Shown in pieces: positions 13,591 to 27,563 of a stretch of 64,000 nt of DNA (the stretch's first letter is position 1; the number at the start of each line of letters is the position of its first letter). Below the pieces are notes generated by a model, which was not told the DNA's origin, did no database searches, and saw nothing but the letters and a program-made list of their open reading frames with translations. The position numbers and the translations under genes are program-made. The DNA lies in the NCBI RefSeq assembly GCF_958979055.1, contig NC_084894.1:10552468-10616467 (forward strand). The letters are read 5' to 3'. The stretch comes from Alnus glutinosa (lineage: Eukaryota; Streptophyta; Magnoliopsida; Fagales; Betulaceae).

Positions 13591-14116
13591 TCTTAATTTC
13601 CCAGTTTTATTTGAAACAGAATGTCTGAAAAATGATTCTTTCCTTTTTCACTTTTGTCATTTACAGTCTGGGAAGGAGATAGACCTCACACCCAAAAGGC
13701 CGTGAGCTTCTTTTCAATTTATATGTTCATGATGAATCATGCATGGTTGTCTTTCAATCATACACAACTTTTTGAGTGAAGACAAACAAACAAACAAACA
13801 AACAGCCTTTCCCGCGGGAAAGTTTAACTCCTGATTTCCCAGACACAACCGTAATTGAAGTTACAAGGAAACTATCGGTTTTCACAAAGTCCAGCATATA
13901 GCATCCGGTTCGGGCAACTCATCAAACAACCGATGTGCATCTCTCTATTCATAGTTCTTGCCATACATGTCAATCAACGCACTAGAAATAACATGATTCG
14001 AATCGAACCCACGTCTCACAACCACCCCGTGAAAGCACCGGCGACCTTAACAAAAAGACCATAAAAAACTCTTGAGTGTCCGAAAAATCACGATTTAGTT
14101 TAAAATAAAGAGAAAG

Positions 14117-14558
14117 TGTAACAGTCCTCAAGGTCTGTTACTGATTTAGGACAGAATTGAGAGAATGAGAGGGAAGAATCGAGAGAAATAGATGGAGAAA
14201 AGAAGAAGAAATTGAGATTGAACAATTAGGGTTTACAAAGAACAATTGGCAATTCGAGGAGCCAGCCAACCTCCTAATCCAAATTTGATTTACAATCAAC
14301 TTGAATGCCCATTCCTCACGTCTCTCGGCCCTTACATACAAGTTCCCTAGAGGCCCGCGCAAAGGAAATTATTTGAACGCTTAACAGAAATTCAAACTAA
14401 ACGACATCGTTTACAAACAACTATAAACGGCAACGTTTATTCCATATAGCCTTGAAGCTTTGAAGAGCTGTACTAGTTTCCTTCCCCAGCATCCACGTAC
14501 CCCAACACATGTCAATCAGCATCAACCATGTGTCAAGCTCCCTGGTGAGCTTGTTACA
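14117..14558. mobile_element. Solo LTR inserted in Mutator-like element A
   Basis: 442 bp starting TGTAACAG and ending TTGTTACA (TG...CA), flanked by the 5-bp duplication GAAAG (14112-14116 and 14559-14563). Units B and C have the uninterrupted site AGAGAAAGGAAG, so this is a unit A-specific insertion. The small open frames inside it are not genes. Confidence 0.8.
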
Positions 14559-14951
14559 GAAAGGAAGTGCTTGGTGCGAACCACCCCCCTCCCAAGGGTG
14601 GTGGCAGGTGCCCCCAAACCCACAAGGGGGTGGCTGCCGCCACTGTAACCCTTCCTCCTCCTCCTTCTTTTTCTTTTTCTTTTTAAATAAAATTATTAAA
14701 AAAATTATTTGGGGCTGAAGTGTTGGAAATATTGAAACGGTGTCATTTTTAGGCTGGGTTGTTGATGCTTAAGTGAATAAACGGTGACTCAATCAAACAA
14801 AATTTGCAAAATTAGATGGAAAAGTGATGGAAGGACCCAATTCAAAAACACGAAAAAGCTAATGAGTCGGTATTGAAAATTAAAAGGTTATGGGGCATTT
14901 TCAAATCGTGCGTCGACTCAAGAATTTATTATACATTTATCTTAAAAAATA

Positions 14952-15590
14952 CAATTGAGATGATGTATTTCAATAACAATTGTCTTATAGCTGATAATAA
15001 TCTTTAGCGACGACAGAATTCATCTTTAATAATATTGCCATTGTCTCTGAAAAATAGGCATGTAGCCAGCCTTGTCGTCGCTGATATTTGATATTTTTTC
15101 TTTAATTTTCTTTTTGATAATTTTAACTTTTTGCCTATTGTTGTTTTAGTTTGTACTCATTATGAGAAATATATAGATATACAGACCTAACAAGTAAGGT
15201 ATAATAGAAAATTCATTACAATAAAAATTCTCTTCACAACACTACTTTTAAACAATGTGTAACTTGTATAAACTAAACAAAATCAAACAAAACTTGTCAT
15301 AATAGACTTGCCCCCCGGCCCTAAAAAAAGATGAATCTAGGCATAAATATTAAAATGAAAAACTTTTAGTTGCCCACATTAATGAAAGATTAACTACATG
15401 AATCACACTCCATTGATTGAGCAGTCTTGGCAGAAGCAACAAGTGATGGTATTTATACCATCAAACTTAACTTCTATAGACTGCAAGTTATTCAGTAGAA
15501 GAACTGGCCGCCTAAAGTTCTACATGACCTTCTGTCATCGATCTCGTTGTTGTTTCTCATGCTCCAACTTCTAATTGTGTTACAAAATGT
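14952..15590. other. Noncoding DNA between the Mutator-like element and the repeat element, unit A
   Basis: AT-rich sequence closely matched at about 26267-26920 in unit B and only for its first ~70 bp in unit C. I see no coding potential. Confidence 0.6.
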
Positions 15591-16300
15591 TGACGGACCA
15601 TCTAATCCTAAACTAATGTTCAGTTTGTTTTGACGTAAAATATTTTGAACATTTTTCGGTGTTTGGTAGAAGCGAAAATATTTGTCATCGGAAATCATTT
15701 TCAGTTTAATTGTAAAAGCCTTTTTAATTTTTGAACAATGAGAAAATCGTAAATCGTTTTCTAGATTTAAACTCTTCATTCTTGCACGCATATTTGTGGG
15801 AATCCGCTACTACCAGGCATTGGAGTCTGTTGGTAGCCCGACTCTATTGCCAAAGATCCCCGAATTTGGTATCCAATTGCCGGAATCCGGCGGACCAAAT
15901 TCTGGTCAAACTGGTTGGAATTTGACCAGCACTAGGCAGATCACGGCGGACCAAATTTTGGCTAAACTAGCCGAAATCTAACTAGTACGGTTGGAATCCG
16001 ACCGTATTGTACGAATTCTGGCCAGCTTGGTCGGAATCTAGAAATTTCTGTTGGATTCCGACTATATTGGTCAGATTCCAGCCAATCTGGCCAGAATTTG
16101 GTTTGTCGAAATCCGGCGACGGTGGCCAGATGACGCCGGATTCCGGCGACAGTTGCCGGATTTCGTTTTACACTGTTGATGATTTTTTCGTAAGAGCCAA
16201 AAGCCAAAAAATATTTTCAAGGAAATTTATTTATTTATTTTCTTCTGAAAAACGATTTCGTTGAAAATATTTTACGACCGAAAACATTTTGCCATAAAAA
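15590..16300. repeat. TIR-bearing repeat element with GGAATCCGGCC-type internal repeats, copy A
   Basis: The outer parts are inverted copies of a GTAAAATATTTT-containing sequence (near 15635 and 16265-16280). The core, 15795-16170, is an irregular tandem array of about 20-30-bp units around GGAATCCGGCC and CCAAATTCTGGCC. Its homologues are at 26920-27563, continuing at 34829 (unit B, split by the Copia element), and at about 42250-43150 (unit C, split by a hAT element). It is a nonautonomous DNA element or satellite-like repeat. Frames through it give W/P/F-rich repeats and are not genes. Confidence 0.55.
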
Positions 16301-16980
16301 TAAAAAGCTGAAGAAATCTTTGATTAAATAATTAGAAAGTGGCAATCACGCACTTGGGAGAGTCCAAGGTCCAGAGAATTAAAAATTATTCAATGCATGT
16401 ATATGTATATAAGCCCAACTTAAAAGGAAGTAAAAACCACCAAAAACACCTCCCCACCACCCACTGCATTAGAGATTTCAAGTACATGCCCATGAATGCA
16501 GTCCTGGCTAGCTGGAATTCTCAGCCATGAAATGTTTAATGATTTGCATCAATTCATTTGCTGCTTCTGAATTAGGATCAATAGTGAAGAAACCGTGCTG
16601 TTTTCCTTCAAACTCCACATACTCAATCTTCTTTCCCCAATTCCTAAGCCGCCTTGCATAATCTGCAGCTCTGTCTTTCAGTAAATCACTTCCCCCAACT
16701 ATCACCAGGATGGGATCAAGATCCACTGCTTCAAGATTGCGGCTTGATGGCCCAAATGGGTTTACTAGTGGGTGATCAGTAGTATCTCCAATTGGAATAG
16801 ATAGCCTCCAAAACCTACCCATTTATATAAAACAATTTTATATAAGATGCTAAAATTCCTTGCATTAATTCGATTAGGCAATTGGCTTTCTTTCTTATAA
16901 AGTATTTGTTTATTCAAAAGTTGATTTTCGCTGTCACGTTATCCCAATTGTATGATAGCCGTATAATAGTATACTAAATA

Positions 16981-16981
<1 letters not shown>

Positions 16982-17051
<70 letters not shown>
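16982..17051. repeat. (AT)n microsatellite in intron of esterase copy A
   Basis: About 70 bp of AT dinucleotides. The corresponding site has only a few repeats in unit B (35563-35571) and unit C (43840-43856). Confidence 0.95.
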
Positions 17052-17052
<1 letters not shown>

Positions 17053-17654
17053 CTTGATAATGTGGCAGAAAATCAGCCATTAGATCACCACTTATTACAA
17101 AAATAAATAAAGGCTAATTTACACCGTCACGTCATCTCAATTGTATAACAATCATATAACAATCTACTAACTATACTTGGGGTCTGTTTAGGTTTACGAT
17201 GCAAAAAGTGTGATCTAAAAATAGCGAGTTTAAGACACGTGATTTGAAAATGCAGTAAAATATTTGGTAAAAGCAAAGTTTTACATTTTAAATCGTGCTG
17301 TTTTTTTTTTTTTTTAAAAAAAAAAAAAAACCGTCTTAGGAATAATTCTAGAAGTCACTATTTTGTCATTCTTATGTCTCTCCAATAATTACGTGGCTTT
17401 TAAAATCATCACTTGATTATAGTAGGTAATCACAAGAATAACAAAAGAATGACTTTTAACATTACTCTATAATTTTCACAATTTGATTTAAAAGCTTTTT
17501 TTTTTTTTTCCTCTACAAAATCGCATCACAATGTTCAAACGCACCCTTACTCATAAATAAGTAACGTAATATAACACTTCAATTTATTTATTTTTTTTAA
17601 AAAAGAAAAAAAGAAAAAAAATTAAGAGTAACGTAATACAAACCTGTCAATGAG

Positions 17655-18751
<1,097 letters not shown>

Positions 18752-19311
18752 TCATAACCAAACCGCCAAATTGTGAGCGATATTCTCACCCGCCGAGTCA
18801 CCTGACAAGAAAACGTTACCAAAATTAGCCACCTCAGTTACCCACGAGTCCGGCTCGCGGGACACGACTTGGGCTTGGAGCCACTTGACGGCCAAGAAGC
18901 CATCCTCGATAGCAGCCGAGAGCCGACTCTCTGGACTCAACCGATAGTCCGGAGACACGACCACGGCTTGCAGCTCCAAAGCAAGGCGGAAACAGTAGTT
19001 CTGACAGTTGGGCCACGTGCGGGAGCCAATGCAGAAGCCGCCGCTGTGGATGTAGTAAAAGACATGGAGCATGGAGGTGGAAGAGGGCCAGAAAGTGGCC
19101 GGCTTGTAGAGGCAGAGCTGAAGGTTGTTAGCAGCGTCTAAAACGACGTCCGATCCTCCCATAGAACAGAGCCGTCATCGTGGACGGGGACGTTGAAGCT
19201 TGGTTTGGAAGAGTGGACGATGGAACCGTTGCTGTAGACATCGAGGACACCTCGGCAATCGTCAGCCACGTGGGGTGGAATAGTAGCGGCAGAGGCAACG
19301 GTGTCGGACAT

Positions 19312-20095
19312 TGTTTGGTTGTTTGGGTGTCTGCGGAGGGAATTGATCGAAGGAAGTGATCAGAAGGGTTAAGAAGAAGAAAAGGAATTAAGAATGCATG
19401 GGACAAAAGAGTTGGGGGCCGGCAGTTGGTGTGGCGATCGAATGGCATTTTCTTTTTGTTGTTTTGTAGGGGTGGGTGCCTTAAATACTTAAATGGGACA
19501 CTGGTTTGGATCCAAGAAGATAATGTTGGTCATGGTTTATGTCCTACGTTATTGCCCGCGAAAGAAATGATAAAATCTGTTATCTCCGTCTAGGACTGTT
19601 AAACATGAAACCGGCCACATCATGCAAAAGCGCTAAAAGGCAAGGACTAAGAAATTGAATGAACACTCGAAGGTAGAAATGTCGTTGGTCCCCCTTTCTT
19701 ACTTTAAAGCGAAAAGAAGAAGAAGGTGCGCTCTATCCAGTCAATTCCCATTTCTCAAAAGTCAAAACTGGAACAAACTTTGATACGTAACTGAAAAAAA
19801 TAAAAATAAAAAACTTTGTTTTCTTCTCAATCTTTATATTTTGTAACTTCTCATGGTTGTGAGAATTGAGTCGCATATTATTTTTGAATAATGCTAAATG
19901 TATTAATTTTTTTATTAAAATTATATGAAATTTATTTATTGGAGATAATCAAAACAATTAAAAAAAGAAATGTACGTTATGGGTACCAATGAATAAGCTT
20001 AACATCATCTTACTATTCATCTCTTAGTAAAAAATTTAGTACCTCTAGCATTACTCATTTTTTTCCCTGAAAAAGAATTTAGATGATAAATATGA

Positions 20096-20146
<51 letters not shown>

Positions 20147-20262
20147 GGAGGGGGGGGGAATGGGCTTTTTACATGGGTCTCGGGTTTGCCCAATAAGGGT
20201 GGGTACACGAAGTGACCCTACCTTGAAGAATTTTTCATTATAAAAAAACAAAAAAAAAAAGA
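19312..20262. other. Esterase A 5' flank and inter-unit spacer
   Basis: The first ~340 bp corresponds to the 5' flank of the intact esterase (45276-45830) without its inserted foldback element. The rest is unmatched AT-rich DNA up to the next unit. No gene seen. Confidence 0.6.
20101..20159. repeat. (TG)n followed by a poly(G) tract
   Basis: About 14 TG repeats run directly into about 28 nearly uninterrupted G residues at the left end of unit B. This is low-complexity DNA and a likely assembly or sequencing weak point. Confidence 0.95.
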
Positions 20263-22932
20263 CTTCTCACCACCAACAACCCTAGAGAGAGAGAGAGAGA
20301 GAGAGAAAGAGACTTTCCTCGAGATTTTTGAGTTCTAAATGCAAAAGCTTCCACCTTTAAGGTAATTAAGAGAACTACACTTCTAGCACCCAAGAGAATA
20401 AATCGCATAAAATAATGTTAAGTATCGATAAAAATGCATAAAATACTTAAATTTAGAGTGTGGGAACACCCTAGAAGAATAGGAGTGAACCGAGCATGAA
20501 ATTGGGTTGAAGTCAAAGAATAGGGTTTCTATGAAACAGGGACTAGTCGACTGAGACATGAATGACACGTGACAAGAAGATGTGAAATCTTTGGCCTCAA
20601 GTTAAGTGACACATGGAAAGTGATATCTTGGTCAACCAAAACACGTGTCTATTTGACAATGTCAAGGCCCAAATACTATAAAAATCATCGATATAAAAGA
20701 TGCAAACTAAACCTTAAAATACAATCAAGCCCCAAATACTAAGCCTACAACACTACCTAAAAGTACTAATTACCATGAGCGGCCTTAAAAATCCTGAAAC
20801 CAGTCCACAAACCTTAACTAAATTGATATCACTACGCCAAATGGCCGCATCTGTTTTGAGGTCCATCTTGCATCCAACATCTTAGGAAGAATTGGCTACA
20901 TTGCAAATTTTTAAAACTTGGCTGTGGTGCATTCCAAGTTTTTTCACTTTGGAGGTAAGATTGCAATTTGGGTGAAACATTGGAGGGGTAAAATGTAATT
21001 TTCTCGAGAATATAAGATATGGTTCCATTATAGGTAATTATTCCTTATAAGATAATTATCTTATAGAATTGATTGGAATAAGATTTAATATTAATGAAAT
21101 ATGATCGATTTGATGATCATACTTATCTTTAGCTTGACCTATCTCAATTCTCCTACAAATATATATATATATATTTTTTTTTTGTATAGTAAATTTCATC
21201 AAAACATAAAAGAAAGATGTATCCCTTTTGGGCCAATCTTTGTATATGCTTTCTCTCTTTCTTCCACTTTTATATTTGATTTTTCATTGCATTATAAGTT
21301 CTTTTATGCTGCATGGCAGTGAAAGAGAGATCTATTGGCTTATAAGAAAAAAGATAAATTTAATTATTTATATTCTAACACTATCCCTCACGTGTGAGCT
21401 CAATTAAACTTCTTCTTAATAGGTGATGCCCAACATATAGAATATTTAATTGAAATTTGAGGTGAATGACAGAGATATGGTTCGAATTCATAACCTATGT
21501 TCTTATGAGTAATTAATGCTACAAGTTTCCCTTGTATCCATTAAAAAATGACGCGACTTTTAAAATCACCATTAAATTAAAATTCAATAGTGATTTATTA
21601 CAAATCTAATAGTGATTTTAAAAGTCATGTCAATTTTGGGGGACACAAGAGGGACATAAAGAGGACTTGTAGCATTTGGCATCAACAAAACTCTAGCAAA
21701 TCTTATCTCTAGATGAACCATGCTTTTGTTGAAAGTTGAGGATTAAGGTATTTTACAATTTTAAAGAAATTTTAGATTATCAAATTATGTGAATTCAAGC
21801 CGTTTTTTACATTGAACGGTGTAAAAAATGCTACCTATTAAATATATGACATGTTACTGAGGCAATAAAAAAAATTCATTCTAAAATACTTTCTTTCTTT
21901 CTTTTTTTTTTCTTTTTTTTTTTTTTTTTTTTTTTTTTACACTTTTAAAGAGACGCTTATTTTTTACTAAACTAAAAGACAGTGTTTTGCTCAAACATTT
22001 TCTACAACATAAGATGCAAGAATCTCATAAAAATATACTCAAAATTTTTTATTAATAACATGTCATATTTTTAATATGTAACATTTTTTATTTTATTAGA
22101 TTTATAAAATGACACAAATTCATATAATTTAAAAATATAAAATTTTTAAAAAATTATATGGAATCATCATCCGAATTCCGAAAGCTGAACACTACGGACC
22201 ATTCAAAGCTAAACCGCGTACATCTGATTGCAAAAGTGTGCGCTGTTTGTGCCCACAAATTTGTCATGAATTGAAGATTAATGCTTACTACCTAGCTAGT
22301 TGAATTGTCAATCATTTTTTTTTAAAAAAAAATTAATGCTATATGTACACTACACATCCACGTACGTGAAGCATGGAAACAGTAATAAGTATCTCCTTTT
22401 TTTTTTAAAAAAAAAAAAAATTTAAATTAATTTTTTTTTTTTAAAGATTCAAACAAGGTATGGTATTTTTGCAAATTCTGTTAAATTTTGACAAATATCT
22501 AAATCCTTAAAAGAATTTTTTTTTTCTTTTCATTTTTTTTTTTATAAAAAAATAAGAGTATTTTAAAAATTTTGACAAGATATAATAAAAAATTATAATT
22601 AAATGTTAAAATTGAAAAAAATTTAAAAAATACTTTAAATGAACACTTTTTAAAGTTTGAAATTATAATTGGATGAAATATCGAGAGTTGTAAGCAAAGT
22701 TTTTTCTTTTCATAATAATATTATTAAAAGAGCATTCAAGAAATACATGTTATTAAAAGTATTATGTAATTCTCACATGATTAGCATACGTACATCACGC
22801 TTTTGGAGACCGCGTCAGGAAGAATTATCATTTCTAAGAATTGCGGTCTGGATTTTACGAGGTTAGCTCGCCAACTCTGACCGAGGAAAAGAAAAAGCAA
22901 GAAGGCTGGAGGCTTCGCAGAAATAAAGCAAC

Positions 22933-22935
<3 letters not shown>

Positions 22936-22987
<52 letters not shown>
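22936..22987. repeat. (TA)26 tract at the TATA-box position of peptide gene B
   Basis: Replaces the TATATATAA box found at the same distance upstream of peptide genes A and C. The flanking AAAGCAACTAC and ATGCATTGTTC are conserved in all three. Confidence 0.95.
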
Positions 22988-22989
<2 letters not shown>

Positions 22990-23024
22990 GCATTGTTCAT
23001 ACATGTTTTCGCAAGGCATCGATC

Positions 23025-23450
23025 ATGAGGCTTGGGGCAGATCAGCGACACCTCCTTCGTGGTTTTCTGTTATTGATTACCCTGTTTCTTGCATGGAGCA
23101 TGTCCGTCGCCGGCACCAGTAAGCACCTTTTGTTCTATCATTTTTATGAAGGCCGTACCTTCATGATTTGCTCTCTGCTTATCATGATCCTTTGATTAAT
23201 TCTGGTTGTTAATTAATTGTTTTCCATTTCTATTTTTTTTTTTTTAAATATATTGTGGTGATATATTTGTTGCAATACTAAAATTGCAGGCCGTGAGAGG
23301 ATGCTGACATTTCATACACAATATAGGGAAGAATTGTCCAGCACGGTCACTGCACAACCACGTTCAACACCTCCGCCTCCACTTCCGCCACACAAACCAC
23401 TACCTCCATCGCCTCCGCCCCCCAAAGGGTCTAAGGGGCCAATCCCTTAA
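23025..23450 (+). CDS. Small secreted proline-rich peptide precursor, copy B (84 aa)
   Basis: Exons 23025-23118 and 23290-23450 with a 171-bp GT-AG intron in the same phase as copy A. Exon 1 gives the same 31-residue signal region as copy A. The mature part differs by a few substitutions (LTFHTQYREEL, TAQPRSTPPPPLPPHK) and is two residues longer, yet the C-terminus KGSKGPIP is retained. No stop or frameshift. A later T-rich insertion in the intron leaves the splice sites untouched. Conservation of frame and ends while flanking DNA carries many indels suggests it is a real gene. Its function is unknown to me. Confidence 0.72.
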
Positions 23451-23978
23451 TAGACATTCTCTGTATTTCATGTAGAGATGCATGTGCTATACATCTTACA
23501 TGAGTCCCACTAACGTAATGGTAATTTTAAAAAAGATGATGAGAAAAGAATAGGAGAAGAAATAAATGATTTCTCTTTAATATATTAGTCATCAATAGGC
23601 AAGTATCAACATATAAATAACTACACACGTCATATTGTGGTGTTAGAACATGGATTTTTCTATTTTGGGTTTTTATTTTCTATATATGTGTGAATGTAAT
23701 CAAATCATATGATCTTATTTGTATTGTTTTAACCTATCATCTTTTGTATTATTGTAAAGAGATCATCAAGAAATAAGAGCACAATGTAAGCGTAAGAGCA
23801 ATTTCAAGTGGTTCTTTTTTCCTTATTGCTTTTGCTTCTGCTAGCTATTTCTTATTTTAAAATCTTTACCATCGGCATCAACTATTTAGAATATGCAACA
23901 AATCAAAAGAATCTGAAAGACTTTCAATGTTTAGGACTAACACGCAGAGAGAGAGAGTGAGAGAGAGAATAAAAAATA

Positions 23979-26256
23979 GGGTAAATGTATAATAAATTTC
24001 CTAGTCGGCACGCGATTTGAAAATGCCCCGTAACTTTTTAATTTTCAATATTGCCTCTTTAACTTTTTCGCGTTTTTGAATTGGGTCTTTCGTCACTTTT
24101 CCATCCAATCTTACAAATATTGTTTGGCTGAGTCACTATTTGTTCATGTAAGCATCGACAACTAAACCTAAAAACGACGCCGTTTCAATATTTCTTTAAC
24201 ACATAGGGTTGGCTGCCAGCCCCCATGAGGGTTTGGAAGCACTTCCTGCCACCCTTGGGAGGGGGGTGGTCTGTGAGCCACCCCCTATTGGCAAGCACCG
24301 GTCAAAGTGCTTCAGAACATGAACATGGAGTAAAATATTTAGCGCTTCTTCCACAATAAGGCTATCCTTAGGCCCAGCAGTTAAACATGCGCTTAAGGCA
24401 GAATTGATCCTTTGCATAGTGAAGGTCATTGCTTCAACTGTGGGTGTATCTGTAGAAGACAGCAATTGAAAAATTTTGAGCAAGTAAATGAGAAATCCTG
24501 CATCTATCTGTGCCAACAAAACTGCAGCAGACCAAAATCCTCCACCAGATGCACCCCAGCCAACACCCAACCCTGGAGCAGGGCGTTCCCTGCCAAATAT
24601 CTCAATGGACTGAACAAAGTGCCACTCTGAAGCAACTAACTTCATAAAAATGTTTAAGAGACTTCTCAATTCAACCATAGACCCCTTAAGTATCCCATCC
24701 TCAAGTATTTTCCCTTCTTTTGAGATCCAATATTCTTGGGAAGGACTATGGACAGCATTCTTGGCTAGCTGGATCAACTTATCCATGTTTACAATAACCT
24801 GGAAAAATCCATGAAGGCAACATACAGAGAAGCTAATGATGTTTCATAATTACCTTGCTGTCTCAAATGACATAGTTCCTTGATGAAAGAGCCACTTCCA
24901 GCGGGATATTTTGAACTATTGGCACCTGAAATGCTCAAAAATCCATTTTTAACAATTTTGAGTCCAACCTTAGGTACAAACTCTGGCAGCCACGGCACGA
25001 GTTCACCACTTCGATGCAGGTTGACACCATCCTCTGGGACCACCCTTTCAAGCACTCTGCAAAGCATAAGCATGACAGCCGAATACACCCACAACAAGGG
25101 AGTTACAGAAGTATCTTGGAAAACAAAGTTACTCCGTATTCCTTTTTGCCATTCAAAGAGTTTTTGTCTAATGTGGATCATTCTTCAGTGCTATCCACTT
25201 CATAGCTAAATCAACCATTGGACTGACACAACTCCAAGACCAGACCTCTGTATCATCACCAGCATTCTCCTGTGAAAAGAGATTTGGAAGTCTTCTAGCC
25301 AAAGCTTCCAAAACAAGGTATGCCTCCGTAGAGATAGAAGTGAATTCACTAAGAAGACTATTCTATATAAGTTTTTCAGGGTAATTTCCCAGTTTTATTT
25401 GAAACAGAATGTCTGAAAAATGATTCTTTTCCTTTTTCACTTTTGTCATTTACAGTCTGGGAAGGAGATCGACGTCACACCCAAAAGGCCGTGAGCTTCT
25501 TTTCAATTTATATGTTCATGATGAATCATGCATGGTTGTCTTTCTATCACACACAACTTTTTGAGTGAAGACAAACAAACAAACAACCAAACAACCTTTC
25601 CCGCGGGAAAGTTTAACTCCTGGTTTCCCAGACACGACCGTAATTGAAGTTACAAGGAAACTATCGGTTTTCACAAAGTCCAGCATATAGCATCCGGTTC
25701 GGGCAACTCATCAAACAACCGATGTGCATCTCTCTATTCATAGTTCTTGCCATACATGTCAATCAACGCACTAGAAATAACATGATTCGAATCGAACCCA
25801 CGTCTCACAACCACCCCCGTGAAAGCACCGGCCACCTTAACAAAAAGACCATAAAAAACTCTGAGTCTTCGACACGATTTAGTTTAAAATAAAGAGAAAG
25901 GAAGTCGGCCCGACCTCTGTCGTGGCTTGAGGCCACCCCTTCCCAAGGGTGGCGGCAGGTGCCCCCAAGGGACAAACCTTTCCTTTTTTTAAAAAAAAAA
26001 TAAAATTATTAAAAAAATTATTTGGTGCTGAGGTGTTAAGGAAAAATTGAAACAGTGTCATTTTTAGTCTAAGTTGTCGATGCTTACGTAGACAAATGGT
26101 AACTCAGCCAAATGAAATTTGCAAAATTAGATGAAAAAGTGATGGAATGACCCAATTCAAAAACTCGAAAAAGTTAATGAGTCAATGTTAAAAATTAAAA
26201 GTTATAAATCATTTTCAAATCACACGTCGACTCCAAAATTTATTATACATTTATCC
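23979..26256. mobile_element. Mutator-like (Pack-MULE-type) element B
   Basis: Homologue of the element at 12114 at the same relative position. Target duplication: TAAAAAATA at 23970-23978 and a version with one extra base, TAAAGAAATA, at 26257-26266. The terminal repeats start with GGGTAAATGTATAATAAA. It lacks the solo LTR found in copy A, and its right inner terminal repeat is shortened. It carries the same MINIYO fragment. Confidence 0.85.
24290..25385 (-). pseudogene. IYO: Captured fragment of RPAP1/MINIYO, copy B
   Basis: Same coding remnants as copy A (GLGVGWGASGGGFWS, WLPEFVPKVGLKIVKNGFL). It retains a stretch (LIYLLKIF near 24475-24495) that copy A has lost in frame. It shares the stop after NDPH and the two-base shift near 24835. 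Private damage: one base missing near 25341 (GAAGTGAATTC against GAAGTGGAATTC) and a short deletion near 25380. Nonfunctional fragment. Confidence 0.85.
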
Positions 26257-26919
26257 TAAAGAAATACAACTGAGATGATGTCTTTTAGTAACAATTGTCT
26301 AATAGCTGATAATAATCTTTAGCGATGACAAAATTCATCGGTTATAATATTGCCGTTGTCACTGAAAAATAGGCATGTAGCCAGCCTTGTCATCGCTAAT
26401 ACTTGATATTTTTTCTTTAATTTTCTTTTCGATAATTTCAACTTTTTTGCCTATTGTTGTTTTAGTTTGTACTCATTATGAGAAATAGATATACAGACCT
26501 AACTAGTAAGGTATAATAGAAAATTCATTACAATAAAAATTCTCTTCACAACACTATTTTTAAACAACGTGTAACTTGTATATACTAAACAAAATCAAAC
26601 AAAACTTGTCATAATAGACTTGCCCCCCGGCCCTGAAAAAAGATGAATCTAGGCATAAATATAAAATGAAAAACTTTTAGTCGCCCACATTAATGAAAGA
26701 TTAACTACATGAATCACACTCCATTGATTGAGCAGTCTTGGCAGAAGCAACAAGTGATGGTATATATACCATCAAACTAAAATTCCATAGACCGCAAGTT
26801 ATTCAGTAAAAGAACTGGCGACCTAAAGTTCTACATGACCTTCTGTCATCGATCTCGTTGTAGTTTCTCGTGCTCCAACTTCTAATGGTGTTACAAAATG
26901 TTGACGGACCATCTAATCT

Positions 26920-27563
26920 TAAACTAATGCTCAGTTTGTTTTAGCATAAAATGTTTTTGTCATTTTTCGGTGTTTGGTGGGGTCGAAAATAATGGTCAAT
27001 GGAAATTATTTTCAATTTGACCGTAAAAACCTTTTTAATTTTTGAAAAACGTGAAAATCATAAATCGGTTTTTGGATTTAAATTTTTCATTCTTGCACGC
27101 ATGTTTGTGGGAATCCGCCACTACAGGGCATTGGAGTTTATTAGTAGCCCAACTCTATCGCCAAAGATCCTCGAATTTGTTATCGATTGCCAAAATCCAA
27201 CGAACCAAATTCCAGTCAAACTGGCTTGAATCTATCCAGCACTCACCAGATTCTGGCGGACCAGATTTTGGCCAAACTAGTCGAAATCTGACTAGTACGG
27301 CTGGAATCCGGCCATATTGTCCGAATTTTGGCCAGCTTGGTCAAAATTTGGAAATTTCTTTCAGATTTCGGCCGTATTGGTCAAATTCCAGTCAATCTGG
27401 CAACAGCGGCCGGATGATGCCAGATTTCGGCGACAGTTGCCGAATTTCATTTTACACCGTTGGTGATTTTTTCGTATGAGTCTAAAGCCGAAAAATATTT
27501 TCAAGAATTATTATTATTATTATTATTATTATTTTTTTTTTTTTCTGAAAAATGATTTAGTTG
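26920..27563. repeat. GGAATCCGGCC-type repeat element, copy B (left part)
   Basis: Homologous to 15590-16300, with the repeat core at about 27110-27450. The element is cut by the Copia insertion after GATTTAGTTG; its right end resumes at 34829 with AGTTAAAAATATTTTACG. An ATT-repeat run lies at about 27508-27531. Confidence 0.55.

Larger units (their letters stand above)
12114..14942. mobile_element. Mutator-like (Pack-MULE-type) element A carrying a MINIYO gene fragment
   Basis: Flanked by a perfect 9-bp target duplication TAAAAAATA (12105-12113 and 14943-14951). Long terminal inverted repeats, about 390 bp on the left (12114-12503) and 365 bp on the right (about 14577-14942), start with GGGTAAATGTATAATAAA and end internally in a GC-rich stretch, GGGTTTGGGGGCAC on the left and its complement on the right. 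A 9-bp duplication and long TIRs are hallmarks of the Mutator superfamily. There is no transposase. The interior is a fragment of the cellular RPAP1/MINIYO gene in minus orientation, hence Pack-MULE. It also holds a later solo LTR (14117-14558). The same element with the same duplication sits in units B and C. Confidence 0.88.

Noticed and set aside
24196..24786. 196-aa and 207-aa (38594-39217) frames as possible live genes
   Set aside because: They begin at an internal Met of a MINIYO remnant, end in the transposon's terminal repeat, and follow a shared frameshift. No domain is complete.
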